Assembly (NCBI RefSeq): GCF_900475885.1 | Contig: NZ_LS483429.1 | Coordinates: 682,001-746,000 of the forward strand | Origin: Haemophilus aegyptius | Lineage (GTDB): Bacteria > Pseudomonadota > Gammaproteobacteria > Enterobacterales > Pasteurellaceae | Direction of reading: 5' to 3' | Length of the DNA: 64,000 nucleotides | Part shown: in pieces, positions 35,074 to 43,368 of the stretch | Numbering within the stretch: position 1 is the first letter of the stretch | Layout: each line of letters starts with the position of its first letter | The notes under the pieces: generated by a model | The model's input: the letters and a program-made list of their open reading frames with translations, nothing else | What the model was told of the DNA's origin: nothing | Databases searched by the model: none | Position numbers and translations under genes: made by a program

Positions 35074-35535
35074 ATGAACAAATTTGTTAAATCATTATTA
35101 GTTGCAGGTTCTGTAGCTGCATTAGCAGCTTGTAGTTCATCTAACAACGATGCTGCAGGCAATGGTGCTGCTCAAACTTTTGGCGGTTACTCTGTTGCTG
35201 ATCTTCAACAACGTTACAATACCGTTTATTTCGGTTTTGATAAATATGACATTACTGGTGAATACGTTCAAATCTTAGATGCACACGCTGCATATTTAAA
35301 TGCAACGCCAGCTGCTAAAGTATTAGTAGAAGGTAACACTGATGAACGTGGTACACCAGAATACAACATCGCATTAGGCCAACGTCGTGCAGATGCAGTT
35401 AAAGGTTATTTAGCTGGTAAAGGTGTTGATGCTGGTAAATTAGGCACAGTATCTTACGGTGAAGAAAAACCTGCAGTATTAGGTCATGATGAAGCTGCAT
35501 ATTCTAAAAACCGTCGTGCAGTGTTAGCGTACTAA
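35074..35535 (+). CDS. pal: Peptidoglycan-associated lipoprotein Pal (protein P6)
   Basis: Lipoprotein signal with lipobox LAAC (Cys20), then an OmpA-like peptidoglycan-binding domain with [30 protein letters not shown] and SYGEEKPA. 153 residues. This is the conserved P6 antigen of H. influenzae. A strong terminator follows at 35559-35595. Confidence 0.98.
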   Translation: MNKFVKSLLVAGSVAALAACSSSNNDAAGNGAAQTFGGYSVADLQQRYNTVYFGFDKYDITGEYVQILDAHAAYLNATPAAKVLVEGNTDERGTPEYNIALGQRRADAVKGYLAGKGVDAGKLGTVSYGEEKPAVLGHDEAAYSKNRRAVLAY

Positions 35536-35558
35536 TTCTTAGTATTTCTAATACTTGA

Positions 35559-35596
35559 AAAACAGGATCCATTTTTTATTGGATCCTGTTTTGTTT
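35559..35596 (+). terminator. pal terminator
   Basis: AAAACAGGATCC pairs with GGATCCTGTTTT around a T-rich loop; T-rich sequence follows. Closes the tol-pal operon. Confidence 0.85.
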
Positions 35597-35689
35597 TCAT
35601 CGTTTGTAATTTAACCAATTAGCTTGAAAGAATGAATTTATTCTTTTGCTTCTAGAACAAATGCGTTATCATAAATCCATTAACACAGT

Positions 35690-35765
35690 GGGTCGTTAGC
35701 TCAGTCGGTAGAGCAGCGGACTTTTAATCCGTTGGTCGAAGGTTCGAATCCTTCACGACCCACCA
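35690..35765 (+). tRNA. tRNA-Lys (anticodon UUU)
   Basis: 76 bases. Acceptor GGGTCGT/ACGACCC with encoded ACCA, D-arm AGCTCAGTCGGTAGAGC, anticodon loop CTTTTAA, and T-arm GAAGG-TTCGAAT-CCTTC all fold correctly. Confidence 0.97.
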
Positions 35766-35788
35766 CTCTCTGATTTAGTTGTCCAGTT

Positions 35789-35864
35789 GGGTTGTTAGCT
35801 CAGTTGGTAGAGTAGCGGACTCTTAATCCGTCGGTCGAGAGTTCGAGCCTCTCACAACCTACCA
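35789..35864 (+). tRNA. tRNA-Lys (anticodon CUU), next to the prophage
   Basis: 76 bases. Acceptor GGGTTGT/ACAACCT (G1-U72 wobble) with encoded ACCA, D-stem GCTC/GAGT (one G-U), anticodon loop CTCTTAA giving CUU for codon AAG, and T-arm GAGAG-TTCGAGC-CTCTC. It differs from the upstream tRNA at 13 positions, all transitions, with stems kept by compensating changes. The integrase gene starts about 100 bases beyond, so this or its twin is the probable attachment target. Confidence 0.92.
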
Positions 35865-35968
35865 AATAGAGTTTTCTAAGTATTGTAAGTTTTCTCTTTA
35901 GAATTAATAACTTACGTACTTTTTGTTTCTGGATAATCATCCAGTTTGTCGTTTTCTGCTATTCTGCT
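35865..35968. other. Probable attL junction
   Basis: The 104 bases between the 3' end of tRNA-Lys and the integrase stop codon. Prophages of this kind integrate at tRNA 3' ends with the integrase next to the site. A short hairpin CTGGAT-aatc-ATCCAG lies at 35929-35944. The matching attR lies outside the window, so the core cannot be fixed. Confidence 0.5.
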
Positions 35969-36994
35969 TTACCTAGCAAGGCGAGTGTTTGACGAGAATT
36001 TGACTTGATTCACGTATGACAATAAATGGTCGGCATTTAGGTGTGCATACTTCTGAACCATTTCTATCGTTTCCCATCCGCCTAACTCTTTGAGTACCAT
36101 TAGCGGTGTTCCGCGTTGGATATGCCAGCTTGCCCAAGTGTGACGTAAATCATGAAATCGGAAATTCTTAATATTGGCTCGCTGCAAGGCGCGCTTAAAA
36201 TCCCTTCGTGAAATATCATCACGTAGTTTCCCTGTTCCGCTATGAAAAACATAGGGAGACACTTGATATTTCATCCTTTCTTTGATTAGATTAATTGCGT
36301 CATCACTTAAAGGCAGAGAACGTCCACGTCCAGATTTTGCAATATCGCCAGTAACTATTGCCATTTTGTTAGCAAAATTAATTTTATCCCACGTCATTGA
36401 CAAAATCTCCGTCATTCTAGCCCCCGTCAATAAGGCGAACTGGCAGACATCTTTCATCCAATTAAGATTTAAGCTATCTAATAATCGCTCTGCTTCCTTT
36501 TCAGTAATCCAGCGGATGCGTTTTTTGGGTTCGCTACTTTTAGCGATATAAGGCACGACATCAATCCAACCAGCTTGCTTTGCCAGATTGATTGCCCGCA
36601 TAATGGACGAACGATAGCGGTTTTGGGTTGCTGGGGAAAGTATTTTCCCTGTGCGTACAACGTGCGTAGGAATCGCATTTTGAATATCTTCACTTGTTAA
36701 AGAACTAAGCAGCTTGTTCCCGATTTCATCGCGCCAATATTTGGCGTGCTGAATTTTGGTGAGTTTGTCTTTTTTATGCTCTGCGTCTTTGAGCAATAAA
36801 ATTAAGGCTTGCTCCACCGTTTTTTCGGGCTTTTTGTTAAGCTGCTCCACTTGCCATGCTTCGTGCTTGAGCTTATCGTGGAGATGTTGAGCTAATTTTT
36901 TGTCAGTTGTTTTACTACTGCATCGAACTCGCTCGCCGCTTGGTGTGGTAAAATCGATTTGCCACACGCCATTTTTATTTTTGCGGATCGGCAT
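35969..36994 (-). CDS. int: Prophage integrase, tyrosine recombinase
   Basis: Site-specific recombinase for integration and excision. The catalytic set is visible: Arg in LLTGARMTEIL, HDLRHTWASWH, and the nucleophile Tyr in VQKYAHLNADHL. An Arg/Lys-rich N-terminal DNA-binding part and a core-binding domain precede it. 341 residues. The 5' end overlaps the excisionase-like gene by about 100 bases. Last gene of a long minus-strand operon, next to tRNA-Lys. Confidence 0.95.
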   Translation of the reverse strand: MPIRKNKNGVWQIDFTTPSGERVRCSSKTTDKKLAQHLHDKLKHEAWQVEQLNKKPEKTVEQALILLLKDAEHKKDKLTKIQHAKYWRDEIGNKLLSSLTSEDIQNAIPTHVVRTGKILSPATQNRYRSSIMRAINLAKQAGWIDVVPYIAKSSEPKKRIRWITEKEAERLLDSLNLNWMKDVCQFALLTGARMTEILSMTWDKINFANKMAIVTGDIAKSGRGRSLPLSDDAINLIKERMKYQVSPYVFHSGTGKLRDDISRRDFKRALQRANIKNFRFHDLRHTWASWHIQRGTPLMVLKELGGWETIEMVQKYAHLNADHLLSYVNQVKFSSNTRLAR

Positions 36995-37206
36995 TTTTGT
37001 TTCTCCTGTGTATCACCGACCTTCGCATATAGATCGCTGAGATTTTCAGCTTTTTTGCGATTGCGATCAAGATCGGATTTAAAAACTCGCCACATTCTAG
37101 ACCCTTCCATTTGGAAAAATCCCCACTTTAATTTATTTTTCCGCACGGTTGTTTCGCTAAGGTTCAAGCACTTTGCAACATCGCGAATAGTGAGCGTTTG
37201 TTCCAT
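36892..37206 (-). CDS. Excisionase-like HTH protein
   Basis: 104 residues with an N-terminal winged/MerR-type helix-turn-helix, LTIRDVAKCLNLSETTVRKNKLKWGF, as in small phage excisionases, then a basic tail. Immediately upstream of and overlapping int, the usual xis-int arrangement. Direct evidence for excision is lacking; a regulatory role is also possible. Confidence 0.65.
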   Translation of the reverse strand: MEQTLTIRDVAKCLNLSETTVRKNKLKWGFFQMEGSRMWRVFKSDLDRNRKKAENLSDLYAKVGDTQEKQKCRSAKIKMACGKSILPHQAASEFDAVVKQLTKN

Positions 37207-37217
37207 ATTTCCTCCAA

Positions 37218-37243
37218 TAAAAAACCGCCCTTTCGGACGGTCA
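37218..37243 (-). terminator. Terminator before the xis-like gene
   Basis: GACCGTCCGAAAGGGCGGT on the minus strand forms a hairpin, followed by TTTTTTATT. It could limit read-through into xis-int. Confidence 0.7.
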
Positions 37244-37258
37244 TATCATTTAGCGTTA

Positions 37259-37681
37259 TTACGCGTACCATTTTTCTAATTTTTCAAATTCTTCGACCAA
37301 TTCACTTTGCCCAAGAGTTTTCAGTACTTCACACAAGATTTTATCAGCTTCAATATGTGTTCCCTCGACATCTCGATTGTTTGCAAGATCACGAATACGA
37401 TTGATATAGTCTTCAATATTTGGATCTGGCATATAAGTTTTTTCAAAAATATCTGGCTTACACGGATAAAATTCGCCATTTACCCCACAGATAACCCAAT
37501 CATTTTCGGAAATTTCCATTACACCCTCTAATGTTTTAATTTCCCCTCCGATAACCTTTCCGCCATATTGCGACCAATACGAAACATTTTTACTTCTAAA
37601 AATGTGCGGAACCCCTTTAGTGTAATTCTCTTTTGTGAATTGCCACGCTTGGATTGTGACAGGTTTCTTTGTGTAGTTCAT
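37259..37681 (-). CDS. Conserved phage protein, unknown function
   Basis: 140 residues. KPVTIQAWQFTKEN at the start and GEFYPCKPDIFEKTY in the middle are typical of a widespread small phage protein family. The C-terminal ADKILCEVLKTLGQSELVEEFEKLEKWYA is a second conserved phage tail domain. Probably two short modules fused. No enzymatic motif seen. Confidence 0.65.
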   Translation of the reverse strand: MNYTKKPVTIQAWQFTKENYTKGVPHIFRSKNVSYWSQYGGKVIGGEIKTLEGVMEISENDWVICGVNGEFYPCKPDIFEKTYMPDPNIEDYINRIRDLANNRDVEGTHIEADKILCEVLKTLGQSELVEEFEKLEKWYA

Positions 37682-37727
37682 ACATACTCCTTAAATAACA
37701 AACCGCACCAAAGTGCGGTCGATTTAC

Positions 37728-38153
37728 TTAAATTTGCGCCAAACGAGCATCCAAAATTGCAAGATATTGTGACATCACTTTTTCTTGCTGCTTGAGAACG
37801 TTATGCTCGCATATTGTGATTATTTCTTTGCTATTGAGAAACTCTTTAAGTGCATCAATACGTTCAGCCAATTCCGAGCGTTCACGATGTAAGCGATACA
37901 TCCAATCACCGCCAATTTTCTGTTTCAGTTCAAAACCGAATAATTGCCACAATTTATCGAACGCATTTTCATACGCAATTTTGTTTCCGATTTCTACATC
38001 AAAGTTATTTGGATCTACGCAAGCACTTTCGCCCGTAACAGTAAAGCCTGATTTTAATGTAATGACCGAGATTGTGATTGTTGTGCCGGTAAGTTGATGA
38101 TATTCAACATTGGCAATTTGTGATTTAATAAATTCTTCGGTAATACTATTCAT
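37728..38153 (-). CDS. Gp49/Gp66-like phage protein
   Basis: 141 residues. The N-terminal half (TLKSGFTVTGESACVDPNNFDVEIGNKIAYENAFDKLWQLFGF, broken in the family as Gp49) matches the Gp49 family of lambdoid phages, function unknown. The C-terminal half is helical and charged. In the early operon; a USS lies just downstream. Confidence 0.65.
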   Translation of the reverse strand: MNSITEEFIKSQIANVEYHQLTGTTITISVITLKSGFTVTGESACVDPNNFDVEIGNKIAYENAFDKLWQLFGFELKQKIGGDWMYRLHRERSELAERIDALKEFLNSKEIITICEHNVLKQQEKVMSQYLAILDARLAQI

Positions 38154-38169
38154 GTTTCCTCCGTGGTTT

Positions 38170-38205
38170 AGATAGTAAAAAAAACGCCCATAATGGCGGT
38201 TATAA
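38170..38205 (-). terminator. Intra-operon hairpin
   Basis: CGCCATTATGGGCG on the minus strand followed by a T run, downstream of the Gp49-like gene start region's upstream neighbour. Possible early-operon terminator overcome by antitermination. Confidence 0.55.
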
Positions 38206-38291
38206 CGATTTATTTTAGTTAGCCCATTTCATCTAATTTATTCCCCTTTTTGTAAAGAGGAGAGGGCGATTTAATGGGCTGTAAATGGGTT

Positions 38292-38729
38292 TTATCCCCC
38301 AAGATAAGGCATAGGGCATTCCCAAATGTAATTTTTAAATTCGATACATTTATCTAAAGTTAATACGCCTTTTATGATTTCTAACTCTTGATTAAATGCT
38401 TGCCCCAATTCAAATCCATAAAACCTAAAATCAACATTAAATTTTTTGCTTAATTCAATCATTTCAGGCTGACTTAATACCCATGCAGCTGAGATTGGTA
38501 TGACAACGATATACCCATTCTCCAACTCATATCCCTCAATGATTTCATTTGGGTTGTCGCAAAAAACACGTCGGGCCCCTTTGATTTCTTGCTCTCTAAT
38601 GTTTTTTATTTCTAACGTGCCAAATTCATCAATGTCACACTCGCAACCTTCAATGCACTCCGTTAAAAAATGCGTTATATCAGCGGATTCGCCTCTAATT
38701 TTTAAATTTCCTACACACCAATTTGGCAT
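38292..38729 (-). CDS. Api92-like ferredoxin-fold phage protein
   Basis: 145 residues starting MPNWCVGNLKIRGE, the signature of the DUF1281/Api92-like family found in phages and plasmids. The C-terminus YIWECPMPYLGG is also typical. It has an RNA-recognition-like ferredoxin fold in known members; role unknown. It starts 3 bases after the preceding gene ends. Confidence 0.7.
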   Translation of the reverse strand: MPNWCVGNLKIRGESADITHFLTECIEGCECDIDEFGTLEIKNIREQEIKGARRVFCDNPNEIIEGYELENGYIVVIPISAAWVLSQPEMIELSKKFNVDFRFYGFELGQAFNQELEIIKGVLTLDKCIEFKNYIWECPMPYLGG

Positions 38730-38732
38730 AAT

Positions 38733-39215
38733 TTATTCCTCCGGTGGTTGTGGTAGTGGTTGCCAGTGTGTTACTTCACCATCTGTAAACTCTGTAAATC
38801 CGCACAAGTCTGCATCGTAAAATGCAACCTTCACAGGTATGTCATATTCCGGGCAATATGCGATAAAAAAGCCATCTTCACTTGGCGGGCAAGAGTCATA
38901 CTTAATCCAGTTGCCATCTTTCGGGTAATCTACAATTTCTGGTTTTTCAAGGACGTAATCAAAATCGGAGCAGTGCTCATCTTTCTCCTCTTCGGTTAAC
39001 GTTTTTTTCTTGCATTCCGCTTTACCTAAAACCACACCATAAACAGCATACGGTAAATCATTACTCTCATAATTTTCGTATTCGTCCATGTCGTCTGCAA
39101 ATTCGTGAGCCTCGACAGCGCCAGCCAAACAAGTCTCTCTTGCTTGCTCTAATGTTTCACACAAATTAATAATGTGGATATCGTTTGATATATCCACTGA
39201 AAAATATTTGGTCAT
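38733..39215 (-). CDS. DUF551-containing phage protein
   Basis: 160 residues from MTKYFSVDISND. This start is chosen because AAGGTGG lies just upstream. The last 70 residues (SCPPSEDGFFIAYCPEYD to THWQPLPQPPEE) are the DUF551 module common in lambdoid phages. The first half is acidic with no recognised domain. Probably cotranscribed with the methylase upstream. Confidence 0.65.
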   Translation of the reverse strand: MTKYFSVDISNDIHIINLCETLEQARETCLAGAVEAHEFADDMDEYENYESNDLPYAVYGVVLGKAECKKKTLTEEEKDEHCSDFDYVLEKPEIVDYPKDGNWIKYDSCPPSEDGFFIAYCPEYDIPVKVAFYDADLCGFTEFTDGEVTHWQPLPQPPEE

Positions 39216-39272
39216 TTTTTCCACCTTTGTTTGCTTAAAATAAAAAACACTCACTTGGAACGCCTATTGGAT

Positions 39273-40436
39273 TTATTTGTTTAAATAATTAATCATTCTT
39301 TCCCCGATCCACTTAATAACCGGTACAGCCATACTATTGCCGATAGCTTTATAGCGCGGGCTATCCGGGCAATCTTCGGCTGGTTTATTTCGATACGATA
39401 TTTGCGTATAACCTGGAGGAAAACCTTGTAATTTTTCGCATTCTGAAGGGGTAAGTTTGCGAATGTTTTGGTTGATGCTCATGCATGGAATGTTATTCCC
39501 ACCTGTCCCCATTCTTGCGGTAAGTGTTGGCGTAGTGCCGTCCTTTTGTATGCGCACAACATCGCGTCGGTCTGAAATATCGAACAAAACATTTTCCTGC
39601 CCATTATTGCGCCCTAGGCAGTGGGCAGTTGATGTTGAAATAATCGGGTCTTGCGTACCATGTACTACAATAGTTTCAGAGCCACCACCAAGCGCCCCAC
39701 CACTAGCTTTTACTAGCCCCCCCAATACGGATTGGCGATACGTTCCAAAGCTTCCCTCAGCGTAGCAGGTAAAACCTTGTTGCGTTTTTCCGCACGATTG
39801 AGAATACCCTTGCAAGCTTGTGCGCTCAAAAAGTATTTGGGCGACGCTTCTTTCTCTAGCACTTGCCACAAGGAACACGCGCTTGCGTCGTTGGGCGAGT
39901 CCGAAGTATTGAGCATTGAGTGTTCGCCACGCGACAGTTCGAGCTGAATGCAATAAACCTGCGTTTGTCCATTTTCGCCCTGTTGGCTGCAATGGCTGAC
40001 GTTCTTGAACCAGTCCAGCCAAAAAGTGTCCGAATGCGTTGTCCTTGGTGGATAGTACACCCGGAACGTTTTCCCACAACAAAACGCACGGCTGCTTACC
40101 GTCTTGGTATCTAACATAATCAATAGCCTCTAATATGTGTATTAAAGTTAACGTGAGATTTCCGCGGTCGTCATCTAACGAGTTTCGCAAACCAGCGACA
40201 GAAAATGCTTGACAAGGAGTACCACCAACAAGCACATCAGGCGCAGGAATTTCACGGTTTAAGATTTTTTCGGGTAAGGTGGTCATATCACCAAGATTTG
40301 GGATGTTGGGATAATGATAAGCAAGCACGGCGCAAGGAAAAGGCTCAATTTCGCTAAACCACAGCGGTTTACTTAAGCCTTTCCATGCCACGCTTACCGC
40401 TTCAATCCCTGAACAGATTGAACCGTAGGTAAACAT
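39273..40436 (-). CDS. Phage C5-cytosine DNA methyltransferase
   Basis: Transfers methyl groups to C5 of cytosine. Motif I SGIEAVSVAWKGL, motif IV GGTPCQAFSVAG with the catalytic Cys, motif VI WENVPGV, motif VIII QRRKRVFLVA, and motifs IX-X LTPSECEKLQGFPPGYT and YKAIGNSMAVPV are all present. 387 residues with a target recognition region around 200-320. No restriction partner is next to it, so it is likely an orphan that protects phage DNA. Target unknown. Confidence 0.93.
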   Translation of the reverse strand: MFTYGSICSGIEAVSVAWKGLSKPLWFSEIEPFPCAVLAYHYPNIPNLGDMTTLPEKILNREIPAPDVLVGGTPCQAFSVAGLRNSLDDDRGNLTLTLIHILEAIDYVRYQDGKQPCVLLWENVPGVLSTKDNAFGHFLAGLVQERQPLQPTGRKWTNAGLLHSARTVAWRTLNAQYFGLAQRRKRVFLVASARERSVAQILFERTSLQGYSQSCGKTQQGFTCYAEGSFGTYRQSVLGGLVKASGGALGGGSETIVVHGTQDPIISTSTAHCLGRNNGQENVLFDISDRRDVVRIQKDGTTPTLTARMGTGGNNIPCMSINQNIRKLTPSECEKLQGFPPGYTQISYRNKPAEDCPDSPRYKAIGNSMAVPVIKWIGERMINYLNK

Positions 40437-40443
40437 AGTGCGG

Positions 40444-40803
40444 TTATTTTTTCCTCTGTTTTGGATTAATCACAGGCAACACAGGCACAAGTGGTTTTGC
40501 TGTTGTGCCAGTTGTTGATGTACTACTGCGGTTTTCATTTATCCAGTCGGCTAATTCACTCCAAGCAGCTAAATCTTTCTTAAAGAATTCATCATTGCGT
40601 AGATGATGATATTCTTTGATAAAAAATGTCACTTCGCCCTTAATTTTTTCTCTTGTATGGCTATCTAGCACCGCCCAATACTCTTTAACATCGTGGATGC
40701 AGATTAAAACAGGCGTTCCGTTATCGTGTAGGCTGTCTCTAACATAACGGTGTATTAATGTTTGGAATTTATGTAAGGGGATTTTGATGTTAATTTCATT
40801 CAT
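40444..40803 (-). CDS. Hypothetical phage protein
   Basis: 119 residues, unrecognised. The N-terminal 90 residues look folded (IPLHKFQTLIHRYVRDSLHDNG, VTFFIKEYHHLRNDEFFKK); the tail is Ser/Thr/Pro-rich and basic. The start overlaps the stop of the upstream gene by 4 bases (ATGA), so it is translationally coupled. Confidence 0.6.
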   Translation of the reverse strand: MNEINIKIPLHKFQTLIHRYVRDSLHDNGTPVLICIHDVKEYWAVLDSHTREKIKGEVTFFIKEYHHLRNDEFFKKDLAAWSELADWINENRSSTSTTGTTAKPLVPVLPVINPKQRKK

Positions 40804-41045
40804 TTTCGTTTGCTTTTCTTTTTACGTTTACTAAAAATACGTTCTTGTTTTATTGCTCTAAGCTCAGTTTCAAGCGTCGCATTTTCTCGTTTTAGTTGAT
40901 TGTTCTCAGCTTCCAGACTTTTAATTAATTCACCCAATTTTCGTAGCTTCAATTCATGGAGTTCGATAGATTTATCAATATGTTTATCCAATCGTCTAAG
41001 ATCGTCTATCAGGACTTTTTCAGCTAGCCGTTTAAGTAATCTCAT
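40800..41045 (-). CDS. Small coiled-coil phage protein
   Basis: 81 residues, mostly one predicted coiled-coil (LGELIKSLEAENNQLKREN) with a strongly basic end SKRKKKSKRK. It overlaps rdgC and the next gene by 4 bases each (ATGA), so three genes are coupled. Function unknown; nucleic acid binding is possible from the charge. Confidence 0.55.
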   Translation of the reverse strand: MRLLKRLAEKVLIDDLRRLDKHIDKSIELHELKLRKLGELIKSLEAENNQLKRENATLETELRAIKQERIFSKRKKKSKRK

Positions 41046-41938
41046 AATCTATCCCTAATCCCGCCAAATTCTTTTATTAGGCTATCCACTGTTTTACCAA
41101 GCACGCTCGCCATTAAGACAAAGTCTACATCAAAACGAGCAGTTACATCTTCTTTTACAATATCATCGTTCTGCTCGGTGATATTGTCGTCAAATTTCAG
41201 GCGTTTCAGCGTGCCATCTTCGATTAATACGAATTTAAGGTTGTTTTCCCACTCAAGCGCGAGTTTAGAGATCAAGCCATTTTGAACAAGCTCAATAATT
41301 TCCTCGTCTTCAACATCTTTTTGCTTGCAGTGAATAACGCCAAGATCTTCTTTTTCGCGGATTTCCACTTCCTTACGCAAGATTAGCCAATCAGGTGCAG
41401 TATCTGTAACCCATCTTGTCATTACTTCACACGGCGCACAGTTAAACGCCAACGGTACTACTGGCAAGCTGCCAAGCGATTTACGCAAAAGTGCAAGTGC
41501 ATCTTCGGCTGTTTTACTTGATGCTGTATCAACAAAGATAAGTTGTTTCAATGTGTCGATATAAAGTGCGGTCATTTTGATACGAGAAAACGCTTGCGGA
41601 AGTAGGGTAGCTATCACATCATCTTTTAAAGATGATCGTTCTACTTTCTTTAATTTTCGCTGTTCTTTTTCTTCAAGTGCAGTGATTCGTTTATTGAGTT
41701 CACGATTCACAACTTCCACAGGCAAAATCTTCTCTTCTCGTTTAGCTACAAGTAAGATTTTTCCGTTCGCTTGATGTGCTAAATTTTCGCTGGTGACGAG
41801 CGGAGCAGACCAACCGAAATGGCTAACATCTGCTGAACCACACGGAGTAAATTCACATTCTTTGAGTTGTTTTTCGATACTCTCAAAGTCTATTTGTTTT
41901 GTTAATTGGTAAATAATTGCATTTCTAAACCAGTACAT
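41042..41938 (-). CDS. rdgC: Recombination-associated protein RdgC
   Basis: Ring-shaped dsDNA-binding protein that modulates RecA. MYWFRNAIIYQLTK at the start and CGSADVSHFGWSAPL, KREEKILPVEVVN, and LMASVLGKTVDSLIKEFGG at the end fit the family. 298 residues, normal length. A phage copy beside recT, exonuclease and ssb supports a recombination module. Confidence 0.93.
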   Translation of the reverse strand: MYWFRNAIIYQLTKQIDFESIEKQLKECEFTPCGSADVSHFGWSAPLVTSENLAHQANGKILLVAKREEKILPVEVVNRELNKRITALEEKEQRKLKKVERSSLKDDVIATLLPQAFSRIKMTALYIDTLKQLIFVDTASSKTAEDALALLRKSLGSLPVVPLAFNCAPCEVMTRWVTDTAPDWLILRKEVEIREKEDLGVIHCKQKDVEDEEIIELVQNGLISKLALEWENNLKFVLIEDGTLKRLKFDDNITEQNDDIVKEDVTARFDVDFVLMASVLGKTVDSLIKEFGGIRDRL

Positions 41939-41958
41939 TTTTATTATTCCTCATAAAT

Positions 41959-41985
41959 AAAAAGCCGCTAATTAATAGCGGCAGA
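41959..41985 (-). terminator. Intra-operon hairpin upstream of rdgC
   Basis: GCCGCTATTAATTAGCGGC on the minus strand, followed by TTTTTATTT. A terminator inside the early operon, expected to be read through when boxA-dependent antitermination acts. Confidence 0.7.
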
Positions 41986-41987
41986 TT

Positions 41988-42092
41988 TTAAGCATCATCT
42001 TCGTAGTAGTGTTCTTCAACCACGAATCTATCACTACCATAGATAGGTTCTCTATATGGTTTTTTAGTCGTCTTTAACCTCAACAAACTCAC
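41988..42092 (-). CDS. Candidate 34-residue phage peptide
   Basis: A GTG at 42092 opens a short frame ending at TAA 41988, overlapping the end of the solenoid gene in another frame. The product contains KKPYREPIYGSDRFVVEEHYY and ends EDDA; its composition looks protein-like. AGAT lies before the start, but the ribosome site is weak. It might instead be chance. Confidence 0.3.
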   Translation of the reverse strand: MSLLRLKTTKKPYREPIYGSDRFVVEEHYYEDDA

Positions 42093-42870
42093 CTATCTCA
42101 TCTAACGTGTACCAAGTATCAGCTTTGATGTTATTTTCACCGACTTTTGATGCTTTGATATGGATTAGCTCGCCATCATGATTGCGATACACACAAACAA
42201 TCGCACCATCGATACTCGCCTTAGCTTTAGATTGCCAACCAAGCGCGACAGCTATAGATTGCTTGCCAGATACTTCCGCTGCCGACCAATTGCCTGTATT
42301 GGTTGCTGCCGACAGATTGCCTGTATTGGTTGCTGCCGACCAATCGCCTGTATTGGTTGCTGCCGACCAATTGCCTGTATTGGTTGCTGCCGACAGATTG
42401 CCTGTATTGGTTGCTGCCGACAGATTGCCTGTATTGGTTGCTGCCGACCGATTGCCTGTATTGGTTGCTGCCGACTGATAGCCTGTATTAGTCGCTACCG
42501 ACCGATAGCCTGTATTGGACACCTTGGCAGCATCCCAATCAACTTTACCTTTTATCCATTCAACGGCTTTTTTTATCATTTCCGGTAAGTTAATTTCGGT
42601 TTCGATCGTGATTTTTGCAGATGCAATTTTTGTATCATCACTATCTTTTGATGTTTCGCCGCTCATTTTAACTACAGCAAATTTACTTACCGCTGGACTG
42701 TAATAGCTAAGCACATCAAGCGGGTATTCGCAGGCGTGGAATCCACTCTCACAAGCCTCAACATTACCTTTATGCTCATACGTTTTGCCTACCTCATACT
42801 GATAACCTCGACAAGTCCAGTCTTGCTTAAACCCTTTATAAGCTATAATTTCTTTGTTTTCTTCAGTCAT
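42064..42870 (-). CDS. Phage protein with nine-residue solenoid repeats
   Basis: 268 residues from MTEENKEIIAYKG (start chosen over 42885). The N-terminal 100 residues (FKQDWTCRGYQYEVGKTYEH, CESGFHACEYPLDVLSYY) fit a phage domain seen before such repeats. Then nine tandem copies of NTGxxSAAT (about residues 117-198) vary only at two positions, filled by YR, YQ, NR, NL, NW or DW. A closing domain ALGWQSKAKASIDGAIVCVYRN follows. The repeats suggest a small beta-solenoid. Function unknown. It lies between ssb and rdgC. Confidence 0.75.
   Translation of the reverse strand: MTEENKEIIAYKGFKQDWTCRGYQYEVGKTYEHKGNVEACESGFHACEYPLDVLSYYSPAVSKFAVVKMSGETSKDSDDTKIASAKITIETEINLPEMIKKAVEWIKGKVDWDAAKVSNTGYRSVATNTGYQSAATNTGNRSAATNTGNLSAATNTGNLSAATNTGNWSAATNTGDWSAATNTGNLSAATNTGNWSAAEVSGKQSIAVALGWQSKAKASIDGAIVCVYRNHDGELIHIKASKVGENNIKADTWYTLDEIGEFVEVKDD
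42276..42518. repeat. Nine 27-bp in-frame tandem repeats
   Basis: Period 27, near-identical units such as TTGCCTGTATTGGTTGCTGC plus seven variable bases on the plus strand. All are in frame and encode NTGxxSAAT. Unit number is likely to vary between strains. Confidence 0.95.
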
Positions 42871-42896
42871 TTTTTTGTCTCTCAAATTTAGATAAT

Positions 42897-42928
42897 AAAA
42901 AAGCCACTATTGGTTAGTGGCTTATCAT
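42897..42928 (-). terminator. Intra-operon hairpin after ssb
   Basis: GCCACTAACCAATAGTGGC on the minus strand, followed by TTTTTTATT. Confidence 0.75.
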
Positions 42929-42933
42929 GTAAC

Positions 42934-43368
42934 TCAAAACGGAATATCATCATTAAACCCATCTTGTTCAGCTGCTGCGCTTAATGGGTCGGGTTTTTCT
43001 TTGTCTTTGCTTGGCTGTTGTGTTTCATTGCTTACCTTGCTGTCTAGCATTTCAAAGGATTGTGTCGCTACTTTAAGTGCGGTGCGATTATTGCCGTTTT
43101 GGTCTTGCCAGCTTTCCTGTACTAGTTTTCCTGTTACACAGATTTTTGAGCCTTTTTGCAGATATTGTCTTGCTACATCAGCAGAATTGCCATGCACCAC
43201 AATAGGTATCCAATGCGTACGTTTAACTGTATTACCTTGTTTATCTCGGTAATCATCGCCGATAGCAAGATTAAATGTGGCAATTTGCCCGCCATTTTGG
43301 AATTGGCGGATTTCTGGGTCACTGCCTAAATGACCGACTAATATCACGGTGTTGGTATTACGTGCCAT
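42934..43368 (-). CDS. ssb: Single-stranded DNA-binding protein
   Basis: OB-fold SSB: NTVILVGHLGSDPEIRQF, THWIPIVVHGNSADVARQYLQKGS, and the acidic C-terminal tip DDIPF that docks partner proteins. 144 residues. Its ATG overlaps the exonuclease stop (TAATG). Part of the recT-exonuclease-ssb module. Confidence 0.95.
   Translation of the reverse strand: MARNTNTVILVGHLGSDPEIRQFQNGGQIATFNLAIGDDYRDKQGNTVKRTHWIPIVVHGNSADVARQYLQKGSKICVTGKLVQESWQDQNGNNRTALKVATQSFEMLDSKVSNETQQPSKDKEKPDPLSAAAEQDGFNDDIPF

Noticed and set aside
42276..42518. CRISPR-like array
   Set aside because: The 27-bp units are directly adjacent with no spacers, and they stay in frame in a coding gene.
42178..42588. Plus-strand frames rich in repeated ACIGCC or YWLLPT residues
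   Set aside because: They are antisense readings of the solenoid repeats and have no ribosome site or family resemblance.
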